64,000 nt of DNA from CAAGNP01 sp964611185 (GTDB lineage Bacteria; Bacteroidota; Bacteroidia; Bacteroidales; UBA932): contig CAZSXE010000008.1 of NCBI GenBank assembly GCA_964611185.1, forward strand, positions 1 to 64,000, in the 5' to 3' direction. Positions within the stretch are counted from its first letter, which is position 1. Each line of letters starts with the position of its first letter. A program made the position numbers and the translations under genes. Positions 8,185-17,340 of the stretch are shown here, piece by piece. The notes under the pieces are model-generated. The model had not been told where the DNA came from, searched no databases, and was given only the letters and a program-made list of their open reading frames with translations.

Positions 8185-9399
8185 TTATTTATTTCTCATT
8201 AAAAAAGCTAATCCTCCAAAAGAAGTTTCTTTATAAATATTCGGAAGATCATGACCTGTCCTTCTCATCGCTTCTACCACCGTGTCAAACGGAACCAAAT
8301 GGGTGCCGTCAGACATCAGTGCATACTGAGTGACATCCATCGCCCTCGCAGCAGCAAAAGCATTCCTTTCAATACAAGGCACCTGAACTAATCCACAAAC
8401 GGGATCGCAGGTCAATCCGAGAAAGTGCTCCATCCCTATTGCGGCAGCGTACTCTATCTGCTGAATAGATCCTCCGAAAATCTGAGTAATGGCTCCTGAA
8501 GCCATCGAGCAGGCTGTACCCACCTCCCCCTGACATCCCACTTCCGCCCCCGATATTGAAGCATTCTCTTTAATAATCGATCCGATCAGTCCGGCGGTAG
8601 CCATGGCATAGACTATCTTTTTATCTGAAAAATCATAACAGGTCTGAACAAGATATAGTACCGCCGGCAATACACCCGAAGAACCGCAGGTAGGTGCCGT
8701 CACGATAGTCCCTCCGGTGGCATTCTGCTCAGAGACAGCAAGCGCATACGCAAATGTATAACCCCGCCTCTGCATTGTAGCCTGATAACTTTTCGCGTGC
8801 TGATAAAAAGAAGAAGCCCTCCTGCGAAGATTCAGCCCCCCTTGTATCACGCCGTCGTTATCCAACCCCTCGCGAATAGAATTTTTCATAACTATCCACC
8901 TCTGGGAAAGATAATCCCAAATATCCTTATCTTCAAACAGAGAGACATATTCCCAAAAAGAATAACCGCTACTCTTGCACCATTTGAGCACTTCGCTCAT
9001 CTTGTGGTGAGGATAAAGATCCTTTTTCGCCTCCCTTTTCCCGGTATCGCTGATATCTCCTCCCCCTATGCTGAAAGTTTTATGCTCGCGGAGCAATTGC
9101 CCACCCCCATCAAACGCCTTGAACAACATCCCGTTGGGGTGCTCCGGAAGGAAAACATCAGGCATCCATTCAATTTCCACCTTCGGTGCAATGGGATTGT
9201 TCTCAAGCAATGCTTCCTTTACCGCCACATCAGTCAAGTGCCCCCTTCCCGTAGCAGCGAGACTGCCATAGAGGGTTACTACAAACGAAGATGCTTCGGG
9301 GCACTCGCTCCGAAACATCTCCGCTGCTTTCTTGGGACCCATCGTATGACTACTCGAAGGTCCCTTTCCTATTTTGAATATTTCTTTTATGCTTTCCAT
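8185..9399 (-). CDS. sdaA: L-serine ammonia-lyase, single-chain iron-sulfur type
   Basis: Deaminates L-serine to pyruvate and ammonia with a [4Fe-4S] cluster. The 404-aa protein carries the SSSHTMGPKKA motif near the N-terminus and the Cys-containing blocks CGSSGVLPAV, VGCQGEVGTACSMASG and CDPVCGLVQVPCIERN, which include the cluster ligands, so alpha and beta domains are fused. The start is the ATG at 9399 (MESIKEIF); upstream in-frame residues to 9441 run into the promoter region. A perfect inverted repeat surrounds that region. Confidence 0.93.
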   Translation of the reverse strand: MESIKEIFKIGKGPSSSHTMGPKKAAEMFRSECPEASSFVVTLYGSLAATGRGHLTDVAVKEALLENNPIAPKVEIEWMPDVFLPEHPNGMLFKAFDGGGQLLREHKTFSIGGGDISDTGKREAKKDLYPHHKMSEVLKWCKSSGYSFWEYVSLFEDKDIWDYLSQRWIVMKNSIREGLDNDGVIQGGLNLRRRASSFYQHAKSYQATMQRRGYTFAYALAVSEQNATGGTIVTAPTCGSSGVLPAVLYLVQTCYDFSDKKIVYAMATAGLIGSIIKENASISGAEVGCQGEVGTACSMASGAITQIFGGSIQQIEYAAAIGMEHFLGLTCDPVCGLVQVPCIERNAFAAARAMDVTQYALMSDGTHLVPFDTVVEAMRRTGHDLPNIYKETSFGGLAFLMRNK

Positions 9400-9400
9400 T

Positions 9401-9448
9401 TTCACTATTAAAACAACAAAGTAAACACTTATTTTGTTCAATAGTGAA
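9401..9448. promoter_or_regulatory. 9-bp inverted repeat around the sdaA promoter
   Basis: TTCACTATT (9401-9409) and AATAGTGAA (9440-9448) are perfect inverted arms separated by 30 bp. On the minus strand the spacer includes TTTACTTTG, one base from the Bacteroidetes -7 box. The pair could be an operator or a leader hairpin ending at the start codon; chance cannot be excluded. Confidence 0.35.
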
Positions 9449-9453
9449 AAAAT

Positions 9454-9747
9454 TTAAACTGTCTGCTCTATATTCCAGACGAAAGCCCTCACACCCACTT
9501 CTTTATTACGATTATCGAGTTTTTTAACCGTAAGAAGCAGCTCGTTTACCTTGTCATCTTCCACTACTGTCATAACAGCCGAATTCATTTCGGGCCATGT
9601 ATGAGTGCCGCGACGAGGCTCTCCGCCGTGGGTGCCGCGACCTTGTACCTGTTCAAAGAAGGTAAAGCCACTGATATGAAGCTGATCAAGCATATATTCC
9701 ACACGGGATGTGTTGGCCTGATTGAATATTATAAAAACCGATTTCAT
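9454..9747 (-). CDS. PII-superfamily small protein linked to RND efflux
   Basis: A 97-aa soluble protein with a GlnB-like layout: an opening beta strand (MKSVFIIFNQANT), a helix, then a glycine/arginine-rich T-loop-like region (QGRGTHGGEPRRGTHTWPEMNS), a VMTVVEDDKVNELL helix and a closing VRAFVWNIEQTV strand. Canonical PII uridylylation motifs are absent. Its start overlaps the RND pump stop by 4 bp (ATGA), implying translational coupling. PII-like proteins are known beside some metal and drug exporters. By analogy it may gate or sense pump state via a nucleotide or ion, but the ligand cannot be read from the sequence. Confidence 0.65.
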   Translation of the reverse strand: MKSVFIIFNQANTSRVEYMLDQLHISGFTFFEQVQGRGTHGGEPRRGTHTWPEMNSAVMTVVEDDKVNELLLTVKKLDNRNKEVGVRAFVWNIEQTV

Positions 9748-12700
9748 TGCTTTTCAATTAATTCATTATTAACATTATCCTTGGTACTTTGATCATCGGG
9801 GGCAAGCTGCATAAAGATAAAGGTCTTACGATTCTTCTCCTCCTTATTACGCTCGCCGTGACGAGACATAACAGCGTACAGTACGGGAACCACAATCAGA
9901 GTTATTATCGTAGAAACGAGCAGACCGCCGATAACTACTATGCCGAGAGGCCTCCACATTTCAGAACCCTCACCGTTGCTCAATGCCATAGGGAGCATAC
10001 CCAGCAGGGTAGTGAATGCTGTCATAAGAACAGGACGCAGACGAGAAGCTCCTGAAAGGGCGATGGCATCATTCAGCTCATATCCTCTGTCTCTCATAAG
10101 GTTAGTATAATCGACAAGAACAATACCGTTCTTTACCACTATACCTACAAGCATCACGCACCCCAAGGCCCCGATCATATCGAGAGAGGTCCCTGTAATC
10201 CACAATGCTAAAATTACACCGGTGATGGCAAACGGTACAGATGCCATAATAATGGCAGGTTTAGAGAACGACTCGAACTGTGATGCCATAACAATATACA
10301 CAAAAAGGATGATAAGCATCAACAATACGCTTATGTCGGCAAATGTCTCCTGCTGATCCTCATAATCACCGGCAAGTCTGTAAGAGACACCGTTAGGTAC
10401 GCTTACTGTGTTCATCGCATTCTGAATCTGGGTAGCAAGTTCTCCAAGAGAGACTTCATAAGGGGTAACATTTACACTCAAATAACGCTGGCGCGATTTA
10501 CGGCTGATAGTAGGAGGTGTCCAATATTCTTCAATATCTGCAACCTCATTGAGCTTTATCATTGCACCGGTAGGTGTAGGAATAGATAAATCCTGAATGT
10601 CGGAGATGGAATTTCTATCTTTCTCTTTCAGTCTTACAATAATGTCGTACTCATCACCATCTTCTTTCAAAAATCCGCTCGACATTCCGTTGATACGATT
10701 TCTCACATAAGCAGAGACCGCCGCAGAAGTAAGACCGTGAAGGGCAAGTTTTTCCTTATCTACGACTATTTTAAGCTCTGCCCTGTCCTCATCTCTGCTA
10801 CTGTAAATATCCCTTGCACCAGAAACATTGTCTTTCACCACTTTCATTACCTCTTCGGCAAAAATATTAGTCTGGTCGAAATCATAACCATAAATTTCGA
10901 TACTTACCGATGAGGAACCTCCCCCCATACCGCCCGAAACAGCACATTGATACTCTATTATCTCGGGATAAGTACTCATCTCGTTACGGAGAATTTCAGC
11001 TATTTCAAAGATTGATCTTTCGCGCTCATTTTTCTTATTGCAGACTACTGTCATAGCGATTTTATTGTTCGTAGTAGAGGAGAACATCGCAGATACTCCC
11101 GCTTCGTCATTGCTACCGGCAGAGGTAGAAATGATTCTGATTTCGGGAATCAACGCTTCAAATCGTGTCTCAAGAAGACGAGCTGTTTTAAGAGTCTCTT
11201 CAATTCTGGTACCTCTCTGAAGTTCAATGCTGACATTCAATATTCCATTATCGGACTGCTGCATAAAATCTGTACCCACTTCACCTCTGAATACAGGAAT
11301 GAGAGAGGCGCAGAAAATGAGAATGACCGTAATAATCGTCATTGCCTTATGGCGAAGACAGTAATGGAGAGCTTTTGAATAAAAAATATCTAACTTATTA
11401 AGAAGTCCTACGACATATTTTTGATACCAGTTAATTTTGGGAGGGATTTCGATTAAATGACCTTTTTCATCTACTCTTACCTTTTTGGCTTTCAACATCT
11501 TAGAACAAAGCATAGGGGTAAGAGAGATAGCCACTATTGTCGAAGTCGAAACCACGATGGTAACAATCCATCCGAGCTCCTTGAACATAATACCTGCCAT
11601 ACCGGTAAGCATCGTAAGGGGAACGAAAACAACAACAATAACCAAAGTGGTAGCAATAACCGATGTCCACACCTCATTAGTAGCATAAATGGAGGCTTCT
11701 CTCGGACTTGACCCTCGGTCAATGTGCTTCGATATATTTTCAAGTACCACGATAGCATCATCCACCACCATACCGATAGCTATGGTCAAAGAACAGAGGG
11801 AGATGATATTCAGCGAGCTGCCCACCATCATAAGATAGATAAACGCCACAATAAGGGCAATAGGAATCGTCAATCCGATGATTACAGTAGCTCGCCACTT
11901 TCCGAGGAAGAAAAATACTACAAATACTACAAACAGTAATGCGTATAAAATGGACTCTTCAAGGCTTGAGATGGAATTTTCAATCTCTTCAGAGGAGTCA
12001 TATATAAGATCTATATTAATATCCGCAGGGAGTGTTTTCTGAATCTGGGCAAGTTCTACCCTCAAATCTTTACATATCTGCACTGTGTTGGCACCTGTTC
12101 TTTTGGTAACAATAAGCCTTACACCCTCTCGTCCGTTAACTTTTTCATCAAGAGACAGATCTTTTATGGTATCCCTCACAGATGCAAGATCTCTCACAAA
12201 AATCTGCTTGCCCAAGTTAGTGGTTGTCACCACAATTCCCTCTATTTCAGAGCTTTCCACATATTCGCTTCGCACCTGCACCTGATATTGCTCCTTATCC
12301 ATCTTGACAGTTCCTGAAGAAAGATTCAGGTTATTACCGCTGATAGCACTTCCCACCGCTTCAAGAGGTATCCCGTAAGCATCGAGCTTGGTCTGATCTA
12401 TATCCACATAAACATATCTGTCGGGAGAACCTGATAAAGAGAGGTTTCCGATTCCGTTTACGCGGTTAAGCTGTGGAATTACCACATCATTCAATATTTT
12501 ATCGAGTCCGGGATAGCTCTCCTCTGCCGTAATGGCATATTGGACAATAGGCATCGAGCTTGAGCTGAACTTAAAGATGAACGGATTTGAGCACCCATCG
12601 GGCAGATTATCCTTAAGCATGTCGATATAAGATCGAACATCGTTTATCACCTCATCAAGATTAGTCCCCCATTCCATCTCCAGCATAACCAAAGATATGT

Positions 12701-12959
12701 TATCCTTGGAGGAAGAGGTTATCTCTTTCAATCCATCTACGGAGTTCAAGCTGTTTTCAATAAGTTTAGAGACATTTGTCTCAATTTCACTTGCACTCGC
12801 CCCTGCATAGGTGGTCATTACCGTCACATAAGGGGGCTCCATTTCGGGGAACTGGTCAATAGGCAGCTTACTCAGAGAGAAGATACCTATTATTATCACG
12901 GCTACGAAAATCAAAATTGTCGTAACCGGTTTATTAATAGCGGTTTTGTAAATACTCAT
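9744..12959 (-). CDS. RND family efflux transporter, inner-membrane pump (HAE1-like)
   Basis: The 1071-aa proton-driven pump exports hydrophobic or amphiphilic compounds through a tripartite complex. It has TM1 at the N-terminus (AINKPVTTILIFVAVIIIG), then a porter domain, TM2-6 with the AIGMVVDDAIVVLENI relay containing the two Asp residues of drug/proton RND pumps, a second porter domain and TM7-12 with the GIVVKNGIVLVDYTN motif. Two Asp in TM4 and lack of metal-pump signatures favour a drug-type substrate. It is preceded by the adaptor gene (2-bp gap) and overlaps the PII-like gene. Confidence 0.93.
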   Translation of the reverse strand: MSIYKTAINKPVTTILIFVAVIIIGIFSLSKLPIDQFPEMEPPYVTVMTTYAGASASEIETNVSKLIENSLNSVDGLKEITSSSKDNISLVMLEMEWGTNLDEVINDVRSYIDMLKDNLPDGCSNPFIFKFSSSSMPIVQYAITAEESYPGLDKILNDVVIPQLNRVNGIGNLSLSGSPDRYVYVDIDQTKLDAYGIPLEAVGSAISGNNLNLSSGTVKMDKEQYQVQVRSEYVESSEIEGIVVTTTNLGKQIFVRDLASVRDTIKDLSLDEKVNGREGVRLIVTKRTGANTVQICKDLRVELAQIQKTLPADINIDLIYDSSEEIENSISSLEESILYALLFVVFVVFFFLGKWRATVIIGLTIPIALIVAFIYLMMVGSSLNIISLCSLTIAIGMVVDDAIVVLENISKHIDRGSSPREASIYATNEVWTSVIATTLVIVVVFVPLTMLTGMAGIMFKELGWIVTIVVSTSTIVAISLTPMLCSKMLKAKKVRVDEKGHLIEIPPKINWYQKYVVGLLNKLDIFYSKALHYCLRHKAMTIITVILIFCASLIPVFRGEVGTDFMQQSDNGILNVSIELQRGTRIEETLKTARLLETRFEALIPEIRIISTSAGSNDEAGVSAMFSSTTNNKIAMTVVCNKKNERERSIFEIAEILRNEMSTYPEIIEYQCAVSGGMGGGSSSVSIEIYGYDFDQTNIFAEEVMKVVKDNVSGARDIYSSRDEDRAELKIVVDKEKLALHGLTSAAVSAYVRNRINGMSSGFLKEDGDEYDIIVRLKEKDRNSISDIQDLSIPTPTGAMIKLNEVADIEEYWTPPTISRKSRQRYLSVNVTPYEVSLGELATQIQNAMNTVSVPNGVSYRLAGDYEDQQETFADISVLLMLIILFVYIVMASQFESFSKPAIIMASVPFAITGVILALWITGTSLDMIGALGCVMLVGIVVKNGIVLVDYTNLMRDRGYELNDAIALSGASRLRPVLMTAFTTLLGMLPMALSNGEGSEMWRPLGIVVIGGLLVSTIITLIVVPVLYAVMSRHGERNKEEKNRKTFIFMQLAPDDQSTKDNVNNELIEKQ

Positions 12960-12961
12960 GG

Positions 12962-13981
12962 TTAATTACCTTTTGCTATATTCAGTTTTACTCCGTCAAT
13001 CAGCTTAGCCTGCCCTACAATAACTAATTCGTCACCAACATTAATATCTTTGGAAATAATCTCTATCTGTTCATCGAAACGCTGTCCGAGCTTTACGAAA
13101 ACTCTTTTTGCATATCCCCCGTTGTTTATGAAAACATATCTTTCATTAGAGCCTATAAGTCTCATAACTGCTTGATAAGGGACTACTATCGCTTGTGACT
13201 GTCCGAGAGACACCTTTGTACGCACATACATTCCGGGGCGGAGAAGCTCCTGCGAATTGGGAATTTTCAACTTAACTTGAAAAGTGTGGGATGTAGCATC
13301 TATGGTGGGATAGACCACCTCCATAGTGGAACCAAACACCTTGTCGGGATATATTTCCGAAGTTACATTTACTTTCATACCTGCCTTAACAAGGGGAAAA
13401 TATTGTTCCGGAATATTTATTAACGCTTTTAAAGTGGAAATCTGAGTAAGGGTCAATATGGGCTGACCTGAATACAACTCTCCATCTTCGTAATTCTTAG
13501 CCGAAATAACACCGGAGAACTGCCCTTTAACAAATGTATTGGCCTCTAAGAAATCGAGAGATTCCTTTGTCTGGTCATAAGAGAGCTTGGTCTGATCATA
13601 AGTCTGCTGAGAGATGGACCCTGTCTTATGAAGGGCCTCCATTCTCTCCATATCGGTAGTGAGAGTGGCATAAGTGAGTTTAGTGGTATTATACTGATTT
13701 TGATCCATCCTCACCAGCATATCACCTTTTTTAATCTTATCTCCCACCTCTACATATATATGTTCGATAGTACCCGTCACAGAGGGAGCTACACTCATAG
13801 TTTCATAACCTTGTAAGATCGTGGATAACTGAACTTCGCGTGAAATAACGCTTTTATCAAGAATAGTGGTTCTTACGCGCTCTTCACGCACTGCATCTGT
13901 TTGAACTTCAGCCTTTTTGGGGCCACAGCCTGCCACGACAAGACCAAGACAGGCGATAATTGTAATTTTGGAAAAATTCAT
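12962..13981 (-). CDS. RND efflux periplasmic adaptor (membrane fusion protein)
   Basis: A 339-aa HlyD/AcrA-type lipoprotein with a lipobox (LVVAGCGPKK). The biotinyl-lipoyl-like halves (GTIEHIYVEVGDKIKKGDMLVRMDQNQY and the FSGVISAKNYEDGELYSGQPILTL strand) flank a coiled-coil hairpin around residues 100-145. A beta-barrel and a membrane-proximal domain follow (GMKVNVTSEIY, LRPGMYVRTKVSLG). It links the pump to the outer-membrane channel. Second structural gene of the tetR-led operon. Confidence 0.93.
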   Translation of the reverse strand: MNFSKITIIACLGLVVAGCGPKKAEVQTDAVREERVRTTILDKSVISREVQLSTILQGYETMSVAPSVTGTIEHIYVEVGDKIKKGDMLVRMDQNQYNTTKLTYATLTTDMERMEALHKTGSISQQTYDQTKLSYDQTKESLDFLEANTFVKGQFSGVISAKNYEDGELYSGQPILTLTQISTLKALINIPEQYFPLVKAGMKVNVTSEIYPDKVFGSTMEVVYPTIDATSHTFQVKLKIPNSQELLRPGMYVRTKVSLGQSQAIVVPYQAVMRLIGSNERYVFINNGGYAKRVFVKLGQRFDEQIEIISKDINVGDELVIVGQAKLIDGVKLNIAKGN

Positions 13982-13997
13982 ATTGCTATTTTTAATA

Positions 13998-15299
13998 TTA
14001 TCTGTTAAGTAGTTTTTCTAATTCGATTTGTGCCTGAACAAATTCAAGCAGAGCCTGTACATAGCTGCTTTGGGCTGTTATCAGATTTGTTCCGGAATTG
14101 GTAACATCAAGGCTTGAAGACATTCCGTATTCATATTTTCTCCCTATGTTGTCAAATACCCTCTGAGTTACCTCCACATTTTCTTTCTGAGTTTCAAAAC
14201 GCTCAAGGGCTGATGTCAGATTGTATTTAAGCTGTCGGTGCTGAATTTTAAGGGTCATTTCAGTATCGGCAAGTGTGTTCTGCTGCTGCTGATATGAGAG
14301 TTTGGCTTTCCTTAAAGAATTAAACTTGTTCCCGCTCGAAAAAATGGGAACAGAAAGCGATAATCCTATCATATTGGGAGGTGTCATATTCATAGTCATC
14401 TCATCACTGAAATACTTTTTGGCACTATATTGATAGTACATACTTAGTGTAGGACCGTAAGCCCATCCCGCTAAATCCACCTGCTTTTTGGAGAGCAGCG
14501 TACTCTGATTGACGAGCTGGTAGGAATAATTATTATTTAGAATAAAATCTTGACTCAAAAGAGACATTGCGTTCCCTACGGACATCAAATCATCTACACC
14601 CTGAGTCAGAACAATCTCCGTATTTACACCTATATTCAAATATAAGCGCATAGAATTAAACACCATCTCCAAAGAACGCTTGGAACTACTCAGGGTAGTC
14701 TCTACGGTAGCTACCTGCACCTTTATCTGATCCGCATCTGTCTGCTCTGAAACCCCTACTTCCACACTCTTGCAAGCGTATTCATATAGTTTCTTTATGC
14801 TTTCAAGGTTCTTCTCAAGAAGCGAGACCGTTTCCTGAGCGACTAAAGCCGAATAATAAAAGACTTTCACCTGATTGGTAATTTCCTGCTCATTCTGTTT
14901 ATAATTAACATCAGCCATCTTCATAGAAATAGTTCCTATCTGAGCTCCTATTACCTGAGCTCCGCTCAATCCGACAGCAGCAGTGATTCCAAGTGTGCCA
15001 TAAGGGGGCATCGCTATTTTGGTCCCCATAAGATTCATCTCATACCCCATAAGGTTAGAATAATCAATGGTACCGCTAACCTGCGGCAACATAGAAGAAA
15101 TACTCTCCCATCTTGTAGCTTCGGCTTTCTTTATATCTATGGAAGCATTCTGAATGGTACGATTCCTCTCAATAGCCATATTGACAGCTTGGTCAAGAGA
15201 AAGATTTAAAATAGTAGTGTCAGAAAAGGTCTCTTGCGCTTTAATCTGAAAAAAAGAAGCGCATAAAACAAAAAACACTAAAATGGAACGATTAATCAT
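13998..15299 (-). CDS. TolC-type outer-membrane efflux channel (OMF/OEP family)
   Basis: A 433-aa protein with a signal peptide (FFQIKAQ) and two tandem OEP halves typical of TolC homologues: long alpha-helical segments (LDQAVNMAIERNRTIQNA near 33-50, SLEKNLESIKKLYEYACKSVEVGVSEQTDADQIK) alternating with short beta segments, and a second half ending QALLEFVQAQIELEKLL. It forms the trimeric exit duct. It is the first gene after the regulator, followed by adaptor and pump, an order usual in Bacteroidetes. Confidence 0.92.
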   Translation of the reverse strand: MINRSILVFFVLCASFFQIKAQETFSDTTILNLSLDQAVNMAIERNRTIQNASIDIKKAEATRWESISSMLPQVSGTIDYSNLMGYEMNLMGTKIAMPPYGTLGITAAVGLSGAQVIGAQIGTISMKMADVNYKQNEQEITNQVKVFYYSALVAQETVSLLEKNLESIKKLYEYACKSVEVGVSEQTDADQIKVQVATVETTLSSSKRSLEMVFNSMRLYLNIGVNTEIVLTQGVDDLMSVGNAMSLLSQDFILNNNYSYQLVNQSTLLSKKQVDLAGWAYGPTLSMYYQYSAKKYFSDEMTMNMTPPNMIGLSLSVPIFSSGNKFNSLRKAKLSYQQQQNTLADTEMTLKIQHRQLKYNLTSALERFETQKENVEVTQRVFDNIGRKYEYGMSSSLDVTNSGTNLITAQSSYVQALLEFVQAQIELEKLLNR

Positions 15300-15314
15300 A
15301 ATTATACTAATTAT

Positions 15315-15935
15315 TTAATTTATATTTTTATCTGCAAAAAAATCATCTATTATTTTTATCCCTTTGGGTGTCGAAAGTCCTCTCAAATACATAACTACCG
15401 TACTGTAAAACAACACTTTACGGCTGTATTTATTGGCATCGATATCATAAGACCAGTAAGAGGGACCTTTAACAAAAGAGATGAGAACCTGAGCTTCTAT
15501 TTCGATATCCCCCCCATTATCGATAAAAACTCCCTGTTCACGCCCATCAATCAATAGGAGCTTGATGTATTTTAAATGTTCTTCTCTCATTCCCAAAAAG
15601 GATTTCTCATAAACATTGGGGTAAAATCTTTTAATCTCCTCAAAAAACACCTCATTGGTATTATCCATGTACTTCGATTCAAAATCGTGAATTTTCAGAA
15701 GAAATTCGATAACATTGTCGGAAGAGTTAGAAATATTCAAGAGATACCTTTTTCGCTTTTGAGCGATATTGTAGATACACGCTTCAAGCAGAGATGATTT
15801 ATCCTTGAACATTTCATAAAGCGTACGCTTGGATATTCCATTTTCTGATGAAATATCATCCATGGTCAAAGACTTGCAACCTCTTGACATAAAAAGCTTT
15901 GTAGCATTATCAATTACTCTCTCTCTTATTTGCAT
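15315..15935 (-). CDS. TetR-family transcriptional regulator of the efflux operon
   Basis: The 206-aa repressor has an N-terminal TetR helix-turn-helix (residues about 5-50: RERVIDNATKLF, LTMDDISSENGISKRTLYEMFKDKSSLL) and an all-helical ligand domain. It is the first gene of the efflux operon, 16 bp before the channel gene, so it probably autoregulates the whole unit. A perfect palindrome, AAAACTA-AAA-TAGTTTT, lies 19 bp upstream of its start. The inducer is unknown. Confidence 0.9.
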   Translation of the reverse strand: MQIRERVIDNATKLFMSRGCKSLTMDDISSENGISKRTLYEMFKDKSSLLEACIYNIAQKRKRYLLNISNSSDNVIEFLLKIHDFESKYMDNTNEVFFEEIKRFYPNVYEKSFLGMREEHLKYIKLLLIDGREQGVFIDNGGDIEIEAQVLISFVKGPSYWSYDIDANKYSRKVLFYSTVVMYLRGLSTPKGIKIIDDFFADKNIN

Positions 15936-15953
15936 ATCTTATTGAAAACTTAA

Positions 15954-15970
15954 AAAACTAAAATAGTTTT
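15954..15970. promoter_or_regulatory. Palindromic operator candidate for the TetR regulator
   Basis: The 17-bp palindrome AAAACTAAAATAGTTTT (7-bp perfect arms, 3-bp centre) overlaps TATTTTAG (minus strand, 15965-15958), one base from the TAnnTTTG -7 box, upstream of the tetR-led operon. An operator over the -7 box would give direct autorepression. The site has no other evident purpose. Confidence 0.5.
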
Positions 15971-16059
15971 ATAATTTTAATTCGGGGCTTTTATCGGGTA
16001 CAAGAATTATGCCGAATATTTTTTATACATAAATAATTATAATTATCGTTACAAATATT

Positions 16060-16067
16060 TAACTTTG
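16060..16067 (+). promoter_or_regulatory. -7 box of the kbl gene
   Basis: TAACTTTG matches TAnnTTTG and ends 29 bp before the ATG at 16097. GGAG follows at 16070-16073. No clear TTTG -33 element is visible. Confidence 0.45.
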
Positions 16068-16096
16068 TAGGAGAATTAATTTAAATTTATCATATC

Positions 16097-17287
16097 ATGT
16101 ATAAAGACTTTCAGTCATATTTACAGACGGAGCTCCAAAATATCGAAGAAGCCGGTCTATATAAAAATGAACGCATAATAACCTCTCCTCAGCGTGCAGA
16201 CATAAAAGTAAGCACGGGGAAAGAAGTGCTTAATTTCTGCGCTAACAATTACCTCGGTCTTGCGGACAATAAGGAACTTATCAAGGCTGCCAAGGATGCC
16301 CTCGATTCCCACGGATACGGGATGTCGAGTGTCCGTTTTATTTGCGGTACGGGTGACCTTCATAAAAAACTTGAGGCAAAAATTGCCGAATTTTTCGGAA
16401 CGGAAGACACTATCCTTTATGCAGCGTGCTTCGACGCCAACGGCGGAGTTTTCGAGCCACTTCTCGGGGAGCAGGATGCTATTATCTCAGATTCTCTCAA
16501 TCATGCTTCCATTATTGACGGAGTCCGCTTATGTAAGGCTCAGAGGTATCGCTACGCCAATGCAAATATGGAAGAGCTCGAAAATTGTCTTAAATTGGCT
16601 CAAGCCCAGCGCCACCGTCTTGTCGTTACCGATGGTGTATTCTCGATGGATGGCAATGTGTGCCCCCTGGATAAGATTTATGCTCTCGCCGAAAAATACA
16701 ACGCTATGGTCATGGTGGATGAATCACACTCTGCCGGAGTTGTAGGAAAAACAGGCAGAGGGGTCACTGAGCAATATAATCTTCGTGGTAAAATCGAAAT
16801 TCTTACCGGCACTCTCGGAAAAGCCTTTGGCGGTGCAGTAGGAGGCTTCACCACAGGAAAGAAAGAAATTATTGCGATGCTTCGCCAGAGATCTCGTCCA
16901 TATCTCTTCTCTAACTCCATCCCTCCGATGATAGCAGCAGCAGGGATAAGAATGTTTGAAATGATGGCCCAGACCAATAAATTACAGGACAAGCTTCATT
17001 CCAATACCGCATATTTCATCGACAAGATGAAAGCGGCGGGCTTCGATATCAAGCCTACACAGAGTGCAATTTGCGCAGTTATGCTTTATGATGCCAAACT
17101 GTCCCAAGATATGGCTGCAAGACTTCTTGAAGAGGGTATTTATGTTACCGGCTTCTATTACCCTGTCGTACCGAAAGGTCAGGCTCGTATTCGCGTACAG
17201 GTATCAGCCGGCCATGAGATTAAACACCTTGACAAATGTATAGCCGCATTTACGAAAGTAGGTAAAGAACTCGGCGTGATAAAATAG
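16097..17287 (+). CDS. kbl: Glycine C-acetyltransferase (2-amino-3-ketobutyrate CoA ligase)
   Basis: PLP-dependent alpha-oxoamine synthase, second step of threonine catabolism: cleaves 2-amino-3-oxobutyrate with CoA into glycine and acetyl-CoA. In 396 aa it shows LNFCANNYLGLADN near 45-58, the cofactor Asp block VDESHSAG at 207-214 and the Schiff-base Lys242 in GTLGKAFGG. Serine palmitoyltransferase is a related alternative in Bacteroidales, but the N-terminal CANNYLGL pattern and length fit Kbl better. The threonine dehydrogenase gene is not adjacent. It stands alone between the tetR promoter region and a bidirectional terminator. Confidence 0.88.
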   Translation: MYKDFQSYLQTELQNIEEAGLYKNERIITSPQRADIKVSTGKEVLNFCANNYLGLADNKELIKAAKDALDSHGYGMSSVRFICGTGDLHKKLEAKIAEFFGTEDTILYAACFDANGGVFEPLLGEQDAIISDSLNHASIIDGVRLCKAQRYRYANANMEELENCLKLAQAQRHRLVVTDGVFSMDGNVCPLDKIYALAEKYNAMVMVDESHSAGVVGKTGRGVTEQYNLRGKIEILTGTLGKAFGGAVGGFTTGKKEIIAMLRQRSRPYLFSNSIPPMIAAAGIRMFEMMAQTNKLQDKLHSNTAYFIDKMKAAGFDIKPTQSAICAVMLYDAKLSQDMAARLLEEGIYVTGFYYPVVPKGQARIRVQVSAGHEIKHLDKCIAAFTKVGKELGVIK

Positions 17288-17308
17288 CCACCGGTATTCT
17301 ATCGCCAT

Positions 17309-17337
17309 TGGCGGCTTAGTCAGATAGTTAGCCGCCA
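17309..17337 (+). terminator. GCCGCC hairpin after kbl
   Basis: TGGCGGCT (17309-17316) pairs perfectly with AGCCGCCA (17330-17337), loop 13 nt, 21 bp after the kbl stop. It lacks a U-tract and is followed at once by a stronger hairpin. Confidence 0.45.
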
Positions 17338-17340
17338 CTA

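Noticed and set aside
8797..9411. A 204-codon open frame on the plus strand across the serine dehydratase gene
   Set aside because: It is antisense to a strongly supported gene and its translation shows no domain or natural start; a shadow frame.
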